Shown here in pieces: positions 18,344-27,300 of a stretch of 30,611 bases of DNA. This stretch comes from JAWLCG01 sp041687295. Its GTDB lineage: Bacteria > Planctomycetota > Phycisphaerae > SM23-33 > FEN-1343. The notes below the pieces were generated by a model that was given only the letters and a program-made list of their open reading frames with translations, did no database searches and was not told where the DNA came from. The position numbers were made by a program, and so were the translations under genes. How positions within the stretch are numbered: position 1 is the first letter of the stretch; each line of letters opens with the position of its first letter. The stretch spans positions 1 to 30,611 of the forward strand of contig JAWLCG010000010.1 in NCBI GenBank assembly GCA_041687295.1, given 5' to 3'.

Positions 18344-18454
18344 TCTTACCCGGTGTGTTGCCGAAACAGCCCGGAACCGTCTTGTTTACAGGCATTTTAC
18401 GCCCTGATCTCCCTTTCGCAAACACTATTATTCGTATGCAGACAACACAAGGAC

Positions 18455-21400
18455 TTAGCGGTACGCAGGCGCGGCAACACGGTAGTATACCGGGTCTGAA
18501 CGCCGGCCTACCGGCGTCTCCAGAAGGTCGACCCAACCCGCATCCCAGTTCTCACTGAGGCTGCGCCAGACGGGGCGGGCATGGCCCGTCGGACCAGCAG
18601 GCCGATGCCCAACCCACGACAGGTCCTCCGCACGCCGCAACTCGGGCAGGGCCGGCCCCGTGGGCACCCAGGCCCGCAGGATCAGCGGGCGTCGATTGAG
18701 CCCCTGCCTGTCGGCTCTTTGCGGCGATGAACCTGGCGCGGTGGCCTGGTCGCTGGCATTCAGCATCGGCTCCGGTGCCATGGCAGGAACCGGTTCCGCC
18801 GTCAGCGTTGACTCATCCTCGGGTACGGCAGGCATCGTGGCCGCCCAGTTGCCCAGCAGAACGGCCAGGTCCGCGTCGTCAACGGTGCCGTCCCCGGTCG
18901 GGTCGCCGTCAGCGGGGCCGGTGTCGGAACTCGACCAGCGGCTCAGGATGACGTTCAGGTCGCGGTCGTCGACCCGGCCGTCGCCGTTAGCATCGCCGCC
19001 GAGGTTGCCGATTCGCACCGTCCGGGCCTCGGCCAGGCCCAGAGATTCACCGACGGTGACACTCACCCAGCCGTCGGCGAGTGCTCCATCCGGCCAAGTG
19101 AGTGTCATCCGGTCGCTGCCGTCGACGCCCGCGGCGAGGCGGACGCTGACGGCGGGCGCGGGGCCGGCTTGCCACGTCGTCCCGTCCGTGCTGATGGCGA
19201 CCTCGATGTCTTCAGCGGACACCGCCCGGCCTGAGAGGTTGACCAGATCGAACATGAGCCCGTTGATGCCCTTGGCGTAGCCAGTGATGTGGGCCGGCCC
19301 CGGCGTCTGCCCGGGGGCCAGGAGTTGCCTGGCTGCATCGATAGCCGCATCGTCGTCGGCATTGGCGGCCGGGTCGGAGCCGTCGAGGGCGCTGTTGTTG
19401 TAGAAGACGTGGCCAGCGGCCCAGACCGGCGCCGGCCGGCCGCCCTGAAACTCGTAGGCCCCGACGTCCACCTGGATCAGCCCGTCGCCATCGCCGTCGG
19501 TCCAGGATAGGCCACGCTGGTCGGCCGTCAGCCCCGCCTCGGCCGCCCGCCGATTGCTGCCGCCGTCAATGCCCTCGCTGCCGGCCAGCAGGGCGTGCGT
19601 CCAGGTCGGCCCGCCGTTGTCGGCCAGCGGGCCCAGGCGGACCTCAACCGGGGCCTCGGCCGTGCCCACGCGGTTGCCCTTGACGCCGTCGACCAGGCGG
19701 GAGGCCCCCACGATCACGCCCACCACGCTGTTCTCGCTGTCTGTGCTGAAGGGGACGTCCCTCATGTCGCATGGTTGCAGGTCACCGGCGAAATTGCCTG
19801 CTACTATCGCATTGTGCAGCAGCACCACCACTTTCGGAGCAGAGGAGTAGCCAAACGTAAGCCCGCCAGCGCCACCGGGCCAAGGGATGGTGTTGCCGGT
19901 GATCGTGACGTTCACCAGCGTCAGCTTTTCTTGATACACGCCACGGCTGACCGCGTAGACCCCCGCTCCCACGTTTCCGCTGATGGTCACGTTGCGCAAC
20001 GTAGTGTAGGCACTGGCATAGACTCCTGCGCCGCGGTTGCCGCTGAGGGTGGAGTCCGTGATCGTCACTGAGGCGGCATTGTAGATCCCTCCGCCCTCAA
20101 AGGCCCCATTCTCCCTAACAGTGGTGGCATGGATCCGCAGGGCCCTGGCGTTGTAGAGGCCGCCGCCCTTGCCGTTGGTGCCGGTCACGGCGTTGTCCGC
20201 GAGGGTCACGCGGTCCAAGGTCAGAATGCCCTGGTTGTGGATCCCGCCGCCGAAGTCTTCGACCCGGCCGCCGGTGATCGTCAGGTCCGCCAGGGACACG
20301 GTCGCAGTTCCTCCTACAGAGATTACTCGGCTCCGGCCGGCCGCGTCGAGCGTGATTCCGCCTTCTGGTCCCTGCACCGTTACCGAAGTCACCAGGGCCA
20401 GTTCGCGGCCATCCAGCACGATCCGCCCGCCGGTCAGGGCTGACGCGAAGGTCACACTCGACCCAAGGTCGCCCACTGCCGCGTGCGCCACCGCTTCCCG
20501 CACGGAGGTCTGCCCGTCCGTCCAGTCCACCACGTCGTCCAGCGTGTCCACCACGACCGCAGGGGCCTCGCGGGCCGCATCGGGCGAACCGAAATGCTCA
20601 AAGGCGCCAAGGTCCACCCGGCCGTCTGCTATCCGCGGCTGGCCGGCCAGGTCGCCCTCCAGCGCCGCTCCATCCGGCCCTACGGCCAAGCCATTTTCGC
20701 CCCGGTTGATGGCCGGGCTCGTCGCCGCCAAGCGGTAGTCGCCATTGGCCGGATCGATGAAGACCGGGTCAATGGCCCACCAGTTGTGCCGGGCGGTGAC
20801 CGCGCCGAAGATGTCGGGGTCGCTCTGTTGGGCCTCGTTCATTGCCACGATGCTGTTGTACAGCTCGATGGGCAGCCCTTCGACGAAGATCCCCCCGCCC
20901 CTCTCGGAGGCCGAGTTGCCGCTGACCGTCACGTGGGCAAGCGTGGTCGGGTTGCTGGCATACAGGCCCCCGCCCTGCCGGGCCTGGTTCCCCGCGATCA
21001 GCACGTTTGTTAACACCAGCGTTGAGCTGAACGTGCCATCGGCCAGGATTGCCCCTCCCCTGGCGGTAGCGATGTTACCGGTGAATGCAACGCTGGTAAC
21101 TGCCACTTGGCCTCCCCAGCACGACAAGCCGCCCCCGTTAGTGGCGCTGTTCTCAGAAACCAAGCCGCCGGCGAACCGCAGCGACCCGCCGTCTTGCCAG
21201 ATGCCCCCACCGACGCCGGAGGCCTGATTGCCCTGGAGCGTCACGTTCATGAGGGTGGCGTCGCCCTTGTTGTAGATGCCCCCGCCGCCGCCGTAGTTGG
21301 CCCGGTTGCCCTGGAGCGTCACGTTCGTGAGCGTCACGTCGCCATTGTTGTAGATGCCTCCTCCGCTGTAGGCGCTGTTGCCGGAGAGGGTCACGTCCGA

Positions 21401-23953
21401 CAGGACCAGCGTGCCCCCGTCATTCAAGATGCCCCCGCCTAAGGAGTAGGTCGCGTTGTCCCGGATCGTGACGCCGCTGAGGGACAGCGTCGCCCCGTGA
21501 TTGTAGACCGCCCCGCCGGGATAGCCCTTGCTGTTGGCCCCGGTAAGCGTGAGGTCCGACAGGCCAACCTGCGTCTCCCCGATGCCGACCACGTGGAGCA
21601 GCCGACTGGCGCCGCCGGCGTCGATGGTCAGCCCGGCCTCCGGCCCCACGATAGTCACCGGGCTCTGGATCAGCAGCTCGGCTCCGGACAGGACGATCGT
21701 CCCGCCGGCCAGCTCCGGCGCGAAGGTGACAGCCGAGTCTACCCCGCCCAGATGGACGTGCAGCAGGGCCTCGCGCAGGGAGGTCTGCCCGTCGCTGGAA
21801 TCCACGACGTCCTGCAGCGTCGTAACGATGGCCGAGGGGGCCTCGCGAGCGGCGTCCGCCGGGCCCTGGTGCTCGAAGGCGCCCAGGTCGACCGCCCCCT
21901 GGGATACCCGTGGCTGCCCGGCGAGGTCGGTCACCAGGGCCTGCCCATCGGGGCCGACCGCCAGGCTACCGTCCCCCCGATCGATCGCGATGCTGGTGGG
22001 CAGCAGGCGGTAGTCGCCGCTGGCCGGGTCCACGAAATCGGGGTCTACGCCGACGAGGGTGTGACGGGCGAGGTAGGCTCCATACACGTCCGGTCCGCCC
22101 GAGGGGTCCTCGTTCAGGGCCACCAGGCTGTTGTGCAACGAAACGCTACCGCCGTTCAGGTAGAGCCCGCTGCCCGCATCGGCCGTGTTGCCACTGACGG
22201 TCGTGTTGACCAGCGTCAGGTCGCCGGCGCCGGCGTAGATGCCGCCCCCGCTGTGGTCGGACTGGTTGCCGACAACCAGGGCGTTGTGCAGCCTCAGGCT
22301 GCCCCGGCTGTAGATGCCGCCGCCGTACGTGGCCCCGTAGAACTCCGAGCCAGTCCTGTAGTACTGAGTCCGGGCCTCATTGTTGATGACAGTTACATTG
22401 AGCAACGACAGGTTTCCGACATTGTGGATAGCCCCACCCGGACTGTCGAAGACCTTGCCCCTGGTGAGCGTCAGCCCCGACAGGACCACCTCCGCCTGCG
22501 GCGAGCACACGCGGAGCACCCGGCTCTTGCCGTACGCGTCCACCGTCAGCCCGCCGGCAGGTCCCTGCACTCGGACGTCGGCGTGCAGGATCAGTTCCCG
22601 GCCATTCAGGATCGCGCGCGGCATCGGCAGGTTGTCCGCGAACGTCACCTCGGCGGGCACGTCGCCGACCATGGCGTGGGCCAGGGCCTCCCGCAACGAT
22701 GTCAGGCCGTCGGTGGGGTTTGTGGCGTCCAGCGGCGTGGTCACCACGGTGGACAGGGCCTCCCGGGCGGCGTCGGGCGAGCCCTGGAACTCGTGGGCCC
22801 CCAGGTCGGTGGCCCCGTCGGCCAGCCGGGGCAGGCCAGCCGCGTCGGTCGTCAGGGGCTCGCCGTCGGGGCCCTGCGGCAGATCCGGCCCGCCGCGGTT
22901 GATGGCGATGCTGGTGGGGGCCAGCCGGTAATCGCCGTTGGCCCCATCGACAAAGCCCGGGTCGATCCCGATCAGGTTGCGCTGGCCGATGACGCTCCCC
23001 CAGAGGTCGACGCCGTTCTTGACGGTGTGCGACAGCCCGGCGGTATTCCCGGCCACGATGCTGTTGTGCAGCGTGACGGTGCCCAGGCAATCGATCCCCC
23101 CGCCGATGATCGCGTGGTTGCCGCTGATCGTCACATGGTTCAGCGTACCCTCGCCGCTGAGCCCTCCGCCCTTCGTCGAAGCCTCGTTGCCGCTGATCTC
23201 GACATGGGTCAGGACCAGTTCTCCGCTGTTGAGGATCCCCCCGCCGTCCTGGTTGGACCGATTCCGGGTAACCCGACCGTTGAGCATCGTCAAGGTGCTG
23301 TCGTGGCAGTTGTAGATCCCCCCGCCGCCACCGCTGGCGTAGTTGTCGGTGACGGTGACGTCCGACAGCGCCAGGCTGCTGTCATACAAGTAGATCCCCC
23401 CGCCGTCATAGCGGGCGTAGTTGTCGGTGACGGTGACGTCCAACAGCACCAAGCGGCTGCGATACAGGTAGATCCCCCCGCCGTCATCACCGGTCGCCTT
23501 GCCGCCGCGGATCGTCAGCCCCGAGATGATGGCCTCGACGTCGGGGGTATCCATACTGAGCACCCGGCTGCGCTGGTCGGCGTCGATGGCCAGCAGGTCC
23601 GCCCCGGGTCCGGCGATCTGTACGGAGTCGGTGACCTCGAGCTCCTGCCCGCCGAGGCGAATCACCAGAGGCACGCCCGGCCCGGCCTGGGCCTGCAGGG
23701 CCTGCAGGTCGAAACGGATGAGGTCCATCCCGGTGCCGCTGCCGGCCTGGACGTCGGCCGTGACGGCCGTGTTCGTGTTGGCCGCCTGCAGGGCCTCTCG
23801 AAGTGTAACGACACCGTCGGCGGCAACGGTGTCGGCAAGGCTGTCGACCACGTAGGTCGTGCCGGACAGCATCACGCGCGGCTCCAGCAGTTCCGGGCCG
23901 GCCTGAACCTGCCCCGTGCGGCGATACGGGCACTCTCGCGATGGCTGTGACAT
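18455..23953 (-). CDS. Giant LEPR-XLL choice-of-anchor Q beta-helix protein with dockerin
   Basis: An 1832-aa exported surface protein. I chose ATG 23953 (MSQPSR, matching MSQASR of the paralog); its ribosome binding site would fall in the N-gap three bases upstream. The frame also stays open across the gap to 24190, but that extension looks non-coding. LEPRVMLS is at residues 23-30. A CSLREA-like module follows (DGVVTLREALQAAN, about 46-59). Three more come after choice-of-anchor Q units (TDGLTSLREALAHA, DGQTSLREALLHV, DGQTSVREAVAHA). The rest is beta-helix coils (GGGIYN, NVTISGN). Near residues 1648-1705 is a type I dockerin with two calcium loops (DANGDGRVDDRDL and DPTGDGTVDDADL), which in cellulosomes binds cohesins. 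About 125 residues follow it. The likely role is an adhesin or scaffold-bound surface protein. No cohesin is in the window. Confidence 0.9.
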   Translation of the reverse strand: MSQPSRECPYRRTGQVQAGPELLEPRVMLSGTTYVVDSLADTVAADGVVTLREALQAANTNTAVTADVQAGSGTGMDLIRFDLQALQAQAGPGVPLVIRLGGQELEVTDSVQIAGPGADLLAIDADQRSRVLSMDTPDVEAIISGLTIRGGKATGDDGGGIYLYRSRLVLLDVTVTDNYARYDGGGIYLYDSSLALSDVTVTDNYASGGGGGIYNCHDSTLTMLNGRVTRNRSNQDGGGILNSGELVLTHVEISGNEASTKGGGLSGEGTLNHVTISGNHAIIGGGIDCLGTVTLHNSIVAGNTAGLSHTVKNGVDLWGSVIGQRNLIGIDPGFVDGANGDYRLAPTSIAINRGGPDLPQGPDGEPLTTDAAGLPRLADGATDLGAHEFQGSPDAAREALSTVVTTPLDATNPTDGLTSLREALAHAMVGDVPAEVTFADNLPMPRAILNGRELILHADVRVQGPAGGLTVDAYGKSRVLRVCSPQAEVVLSGLTLTRGKVFDSPGGAIHNVGNLSLLNVTVINNEARTQYYRTGSEFYGATYGGGIYSRGSLRLHNALVVGNQSDHSGGGIYAGAGDLTLVNTTVSGNTADAGSGLYLNGGSVSLHNSLVALNEDPSGGPDVYGAYLARHTLVGVDPDFVDPASGDYRLLPTSIAIDRGDGSLAVGPDGQALVTDLAGQPRVSQGAVDLGAFEHQGPADAAREAPSAIVTTLQDVVDSSDGQTSLREALLHVHLGGVDSAVTFAPELAGGTIVLSGAELLIQSPVTIVGPEAGLTIDAGGASRLLHVVGIGETQVGLSDLTLTGANSKGYPGGAVYNHGATLSLSGVTIRDNATYSLGGGILNDGGTLVLSDVTLSGNSAYSGGGIYNNGDVTLTNVTLQGNRANYGGGGGIYNKGDATLMNVTLQGNQASGVGGGIWQDGGSLRFAGGLVSENSATNGGGLSCWGGQVAVTSVAFTGNIATARGGAILADGTFSSTLVLTNVLIAGNQARQGGGLYASNPTTLAHVTVSGNSASERGGGIFVEGLPIELYNSIVAMNEAQQSDPDIFGAVTARHNWWAIDPVFIDPANGDYRLAATSPAINRGENGLAVGPDGAALEGDLAGQPRIADGRVDLGAFEHFGSPDAAREAPAVVVDTLDDVVDWTDGQTSVREAVAHAAVGDLGSSVTFASALTGGRIVLDGRELALVTSVTVQGPEGGITLDAAGRSRVISVGGTATVSLADLTITGGRVEDFGGGIHNQGILTLDRVTLADNAVTGTNGKGGGLYNARALRIHATTVRENGAFEGGGIYNAASVTITDSTLSGNRGAGVYASAYTTLRNVTISGNVGAGVYAVSRGVYQEKLTLVNVTITGNTIPWPGGAGGLTFGYSSAPKVVVLLHNAIVAGNFAGDLQPCDMRDVPFSTDSENSVVGVIVGASRLVDGVKGNRVGTAEAPVEVRLGPLADNGGPTWTHALLAGSEGIDGGSNRRAAEAGLTADQRGLSWTDGDGDGLIQVDVGAYEFQGGRPAPVWAAGHVFYNNSALDGSDPAANADDDAAIDAARQLLAPGQTPGPAHITGYAKGINGLMFDLVNLSGRAVSAEDIEVAISTDGTTWQAGPAPAVSVRLAAGVDGSDRMTLTWPDGALADGWVSVTVGESLGLAEARTVRIGNLGGDANGDGRVDDRDLNVILSRWSSSDTGPADGDPTGDGTVDDADLAVLLGNWAATMPAVPEDESTLTAEPVPAMAPEPMLNASDQATAPGSSPQRADRQGLNRRPLILRAWVPTGPALPELRRAEDLSWVGHRPAGPTGHARPVWRSLSENWDAGWVDLLETPVGRRSDPVYYRVAAPAYR
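21228..21383 (-). repeat. Two tandem copies of a 78-bp coil repeat
   Basis: Two near-identical units, beginning at 21228 and 21306, encode the 26-residue coil with GDVTLTNVTLQGN and GDATLMNVTLQGN. The nucleotide similarity is much higher than between other coils of this protein, so the duplication is recent. Confidence 0.7.
23341..23496 (-). repeat. Second pair of tandem 78-bp coil repeats
   Basis: Units starting near 23341 and 23419 share a 24-base start almost exactly and encode LLDVTVTDNYARYDGGGIYL and LSDVTVTDNYASGGGGGIYN. The period is again 26 residues, one beta-helix turn. Confidence 0.65.
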
Positions 23954-23956
23954 GGG

Positions 23957-23966
23957 NNNNNNNNNN
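23957..23966. other. Assembly gap (ten N)
   Basis: Ten undetermined bases lie three bases upstream of the chosen start of the second giant gene. Its ribosome binding site is therefore not readable and the true gap length may not be ten. Confidence 0.98.
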
Positions 23967-24038
23967 TTCACCCGCCACAGCCCTCCTCCCGGACGTTCCG
24001 GGTTGGCCACTGCGCGTCGCCCCACGACAGGTGCTCGG

Positions 24039-24067
24039 ATTGTACGGGTAACCCCTATCTGCGCCAA
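24039..24067 (-). promoter_or_regulatory. Candidate promoter of the second giant beta-helix gene
   Basis: On the minus strand TTGGCG (24062-24067), 17 bases, TACAAT (24039-24044). The arrangement resembles that upstream of the paralogous giant gene. The leader to ATG 23953 would cross the N-gap. Confidence 0.5.
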
Positions 24068-24148
24068 GACCCGGAAATCCATACGGCTGAGTAGAGCGGC
24101 CAGAACGCTGGGCAGCACCTCCGCAGCGTAAAGACAGCAACCGATGCC

Positions 24149-24177
24149 TTGACAGTTTCTCGACTCTCGTGGATCAT
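24149..24177 (+). promoter_or_regulatory. Candidate promoter of the HD/KaiC operon
   Basis: A perfect TTGACA (24149-24154), 17 bases, then GATCAT (24172-24177; four of six matches). It is divergent from the giant-gene promoter at 24039-24067, about 80 bp away. The leader to the first start candidate would be roughly 190 nt. The rest of 23967-24374 holds no gene I can support. Confidence 0.5.
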
Positions 24178-24374
24178 GCGTGGTTGTCACGGGCTTGCGG
24201 CATGGCTGACCATGGGAGCGAGAGGCCGGCGGCGGGCCGTGGCCAGGCTGTCCGCCCCAGATGGTTCAGGGGGCACTGGGGACCTGGCATATCCAGTCGG
24301 ACGTCATCTCCAGGTACTGCGGCAACTGCGTTGTCAGAATAAGCGACCGGCGGGGCATGAGCGTGCAGTAGGCG

Positions 24375-27300
24375 GTGGACAATGCCCCTGTTGACACGAA
24401 AGGGCAGCCAGTGGCAGTGGGGCAACTGCGCGGCGAGCATGGGGGGCTGCCTGAGCCCGGTCAGGGCTACCTGAGGCAGCGGCTGGCCCAGGAGGACCCC
24501 AAGCTTCACCAGAGCCTGCTGGAGTGCTGGGCCCGGGCCGACGATTGGCTCTCGGCGATGGCGCCCAAGAAGGATTCGTTCAACTCCTATCCCCACCTTC
24601 GGAATGTCGAGCGGCACCTGGACCAACTGGTCCGGCAGATCGAGTGTGTGGAGACCTCCGGCCAGGCACTCTTCCGTTTCAGTGGGCCGGAGCTGTGGCT
24701 TCTGCTGGCCAGCGTGCTGTTCCACGACATCGGTCGGCTCAAATCGACGGAGCCCCAGGGGGAGAAGACGGAACTCCACATTCACCCGTCTGGGTGCTGG
24801 CTGTATCGCCGGGCCGAGGAGCTCGGGGCAGCGGCTCTGCTGAACCAGAAGCCGCCCCGGAAGGGAGACCCCCTGCTCGAGGATCACGTCCAGAGCTTCA
24901 GGGACTTTCTCGGGAGACTAACCGACTGCCTTGATGGCGAGGTCCTGGAAGCATGCAGCCTTCAGAACCGGGAGCCGTCGGCGCATTGGCCCCTTTGGCT
25001 GGCCCCTGACGCCCCGTTCCCCCCGGTGCCCCGCAGCCCCTCGCCCGACCTGTCCTGCACGCAGTGTCTGGAGGGGCTCCGTGAGGAGGGCCGGCTCGAG
25101 CAATGCCTCCACAAGACCCCCATTGAGTCGATCGAGGTGGACTCGATCGAGCAGGCGGCCGAGGCAAGAGATCGCTGCAGCCTGCGCAACAGGCATTGCC
25201 CGCTGTTCTGCGCGGTCTGCGTGCTCAACGGCTGGCACATGCAGGCCGTAACCGTCGTCGAGCGCCAGGGCCCGCCGCCCAAGGAGCACGCGGTCAGCTC
25301 CTACGAGATGCTCCGCGACCCGACCATCCACGCGTCGCTGGGCATTTCCTCGCGGGAATTGGCCGAGAGCCTGGCGGTGATCTGCCTGTACCACGGCGAC
25401 GAGAAGGACATTCGGACCGTCTGCACCAGCGACATGCTCAACACGGTGCTGCTGGACCCGTACGGCCAGATCCGCGAGCAGGAGATCGCCGCCCTGCTGC
25501 TCCTGGCCGACCACATGGACAGCAGCACGCTGCGGGTGCTGCCCCAGTACCTCCGCCAGGGCCGCGACGCCGAGTCGGTCGGGCGGTTCCGCCAGCACAT
25601 CCGAGGCGTCAGCCTGGTGCCGACAGCGAGGATGATCGTGACCGAGTTGGGGGACTGGTCGATGAGCATGCCCCGTCAGGAGAAGCTCCAGCAGCTCTGG
25701 GAGCAGCACGCCCTGGGCCCGCCGCCGGCCCGGCCCTTCCTTCAGATCGGCTTCGGCCCTTTGGCCGAGGGGTTCGCGGCGTTGAAGCCTAGGCCCGGGA
25801 TGTTTTGGGACGTCCTCTGCCCGCCTGGGCGGGTGGGCCGAACGGGCGTCCGCACGCTGGCCAGCCGGGTGCTGGCGGACATGCAGGTGATGCCGCGGTT
25901 CTGGGAGCATGACAGCGGGCTGGTCGACCCGCGCTTCCCGCATGCGGTCCACGGCCTGGGCAGACCCGATGACTCGACACAGGCGATGCTCGAGTCGCTG
26001 GCCGGCGACGTGCCGATCCTGCAGGTGACGCTCAACGACGCCCGCATCAACGCCGAGGCGATGGGCAGGATCGGCTTCCACCTCCATGCCGTCGGCTTAC
26101 CCGTGTGGGCCTGGCTGCTGGAGTACAAGGAGCACCTCTACACCCACCAAGGCCACGAGACATTCGAGCCGATTTTCGACAAGGCCTATCTCAGGCACGT
26201 CGTCCACCGGATGTGGCAGCTCTCCCAGGAGGTGTTCGGGCAGTCGGAGTTCACCTACGAGGCCCTTGCGGCTTCGCTGCGGGAGCCCAACATCGAAAAG
26301 GTCCGGTGCGCGGTTCGGCGGATCAGCATCGTCACCCGAGACATGAACGAGGGCCATGAAATGGGCAATAGCGGACCGTACGCCAACGTGATCTGGTGCG
26401 GGCAATCCCTGTGGAAGTGGGCTGCCAACGCCCAACCCCGGCACCGCCCCGACCCGCTGCTCCAGGCCGCTGCCCAGGCCCGCCAGGGCGTCGGGCTGCT
26501 CTGGGAGCTGATCTGCCGGATCGGGCAGTACCGGGAACTAGAGGAACAGGCCCAGGACCTGCAGTCGGATGCGAAGCTCGACGAGATCAAGCAGAAGGTC
26601 TCGGACCTGCTCAAGGCTTCGGCGGTCGACATGCGCCGGCTCATGAAGCTCTACCAGAGCATCTCTCCGGTTGCCCTGCAGGTGCAGGCGCAGTCGCACG
26701 CTAAGACAGACGAAGAGCCCAAGGAGCTTGGGAAGCAGATAGACGATGCCTACGACCTCGCTGAGGCGCTTTTCATGCAGAAGGAAAACGAGACCGGCAG
26801 GAAGATCGTGGACCAAGTCAGTGCTCTGACGACGACGTGGGTGGGCGAGGTGACGAAGGAACTGGACCTAGTAAGAGAGGAACTGGCTGCCAGCCTGGCG
26901 AACAGGCTGCCAAGGCTCTTCCGCGAGGTATGCTCAGCCTACCTGGTTGGGCTGGAATACTTCAGACGTCTCGTTTCACAGAACAAGCTCGGCTCCATCC
27001 CGTCCATAGTGGAAGAGGCCATCGTTGGCACGACCGCCGAGCTGGCATCTGCAGGAGGCGGCGAAGCCACAGCGCCATCGGGGTGGGCCTTGCGGAATAG
27101 GACGGTACCTTGCCTTGCCGACCTTCTGCTGACCGCTAAGGGAGTCTGCAGACCTCTTTTCGAGGCAAGGGACTGCAAAATCAGCGTCGTGGACCCAGCT
27201 GCGCCTCCTAGGAGTTGGGCGCCTGGAAACGAGCAGATACCCCTGCCCGCTTTCCTGCCTGGGGAGACCATCAAGAGGACTATGGAGGCTGCGTTGGAAG

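Larger units (their letters stand above)
17863..18454. other. Gene-poor region with att-like site
   Basis: About 590 bp between the dehydrogenase and the end of the second giant gene. 17863-18190 is GC-rich and holds no gene I can support. The rest contains three GGGGTACA repeats (18197-18236), the 3' half of a tRNA (18302-18343) and a less GC-rich stretch to 18454. No integrase gene is present. Confidence 0.6.

Noticed and set aside
18144..18407. Small plus-strand frame containing GRYWARTSDLILV
   Set aside because: This string is the translation of the reverse strand of the tRNA 3' half, a common false gene at tRNA att sites.
23954..24190. N-terminal extension of the dockerin protein across the N-gap
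   Set aside because: The frame stays open only by placing X residues over the gap; the paralog starts at the equivalent MSQ, and the extension covers the candidate promoter.
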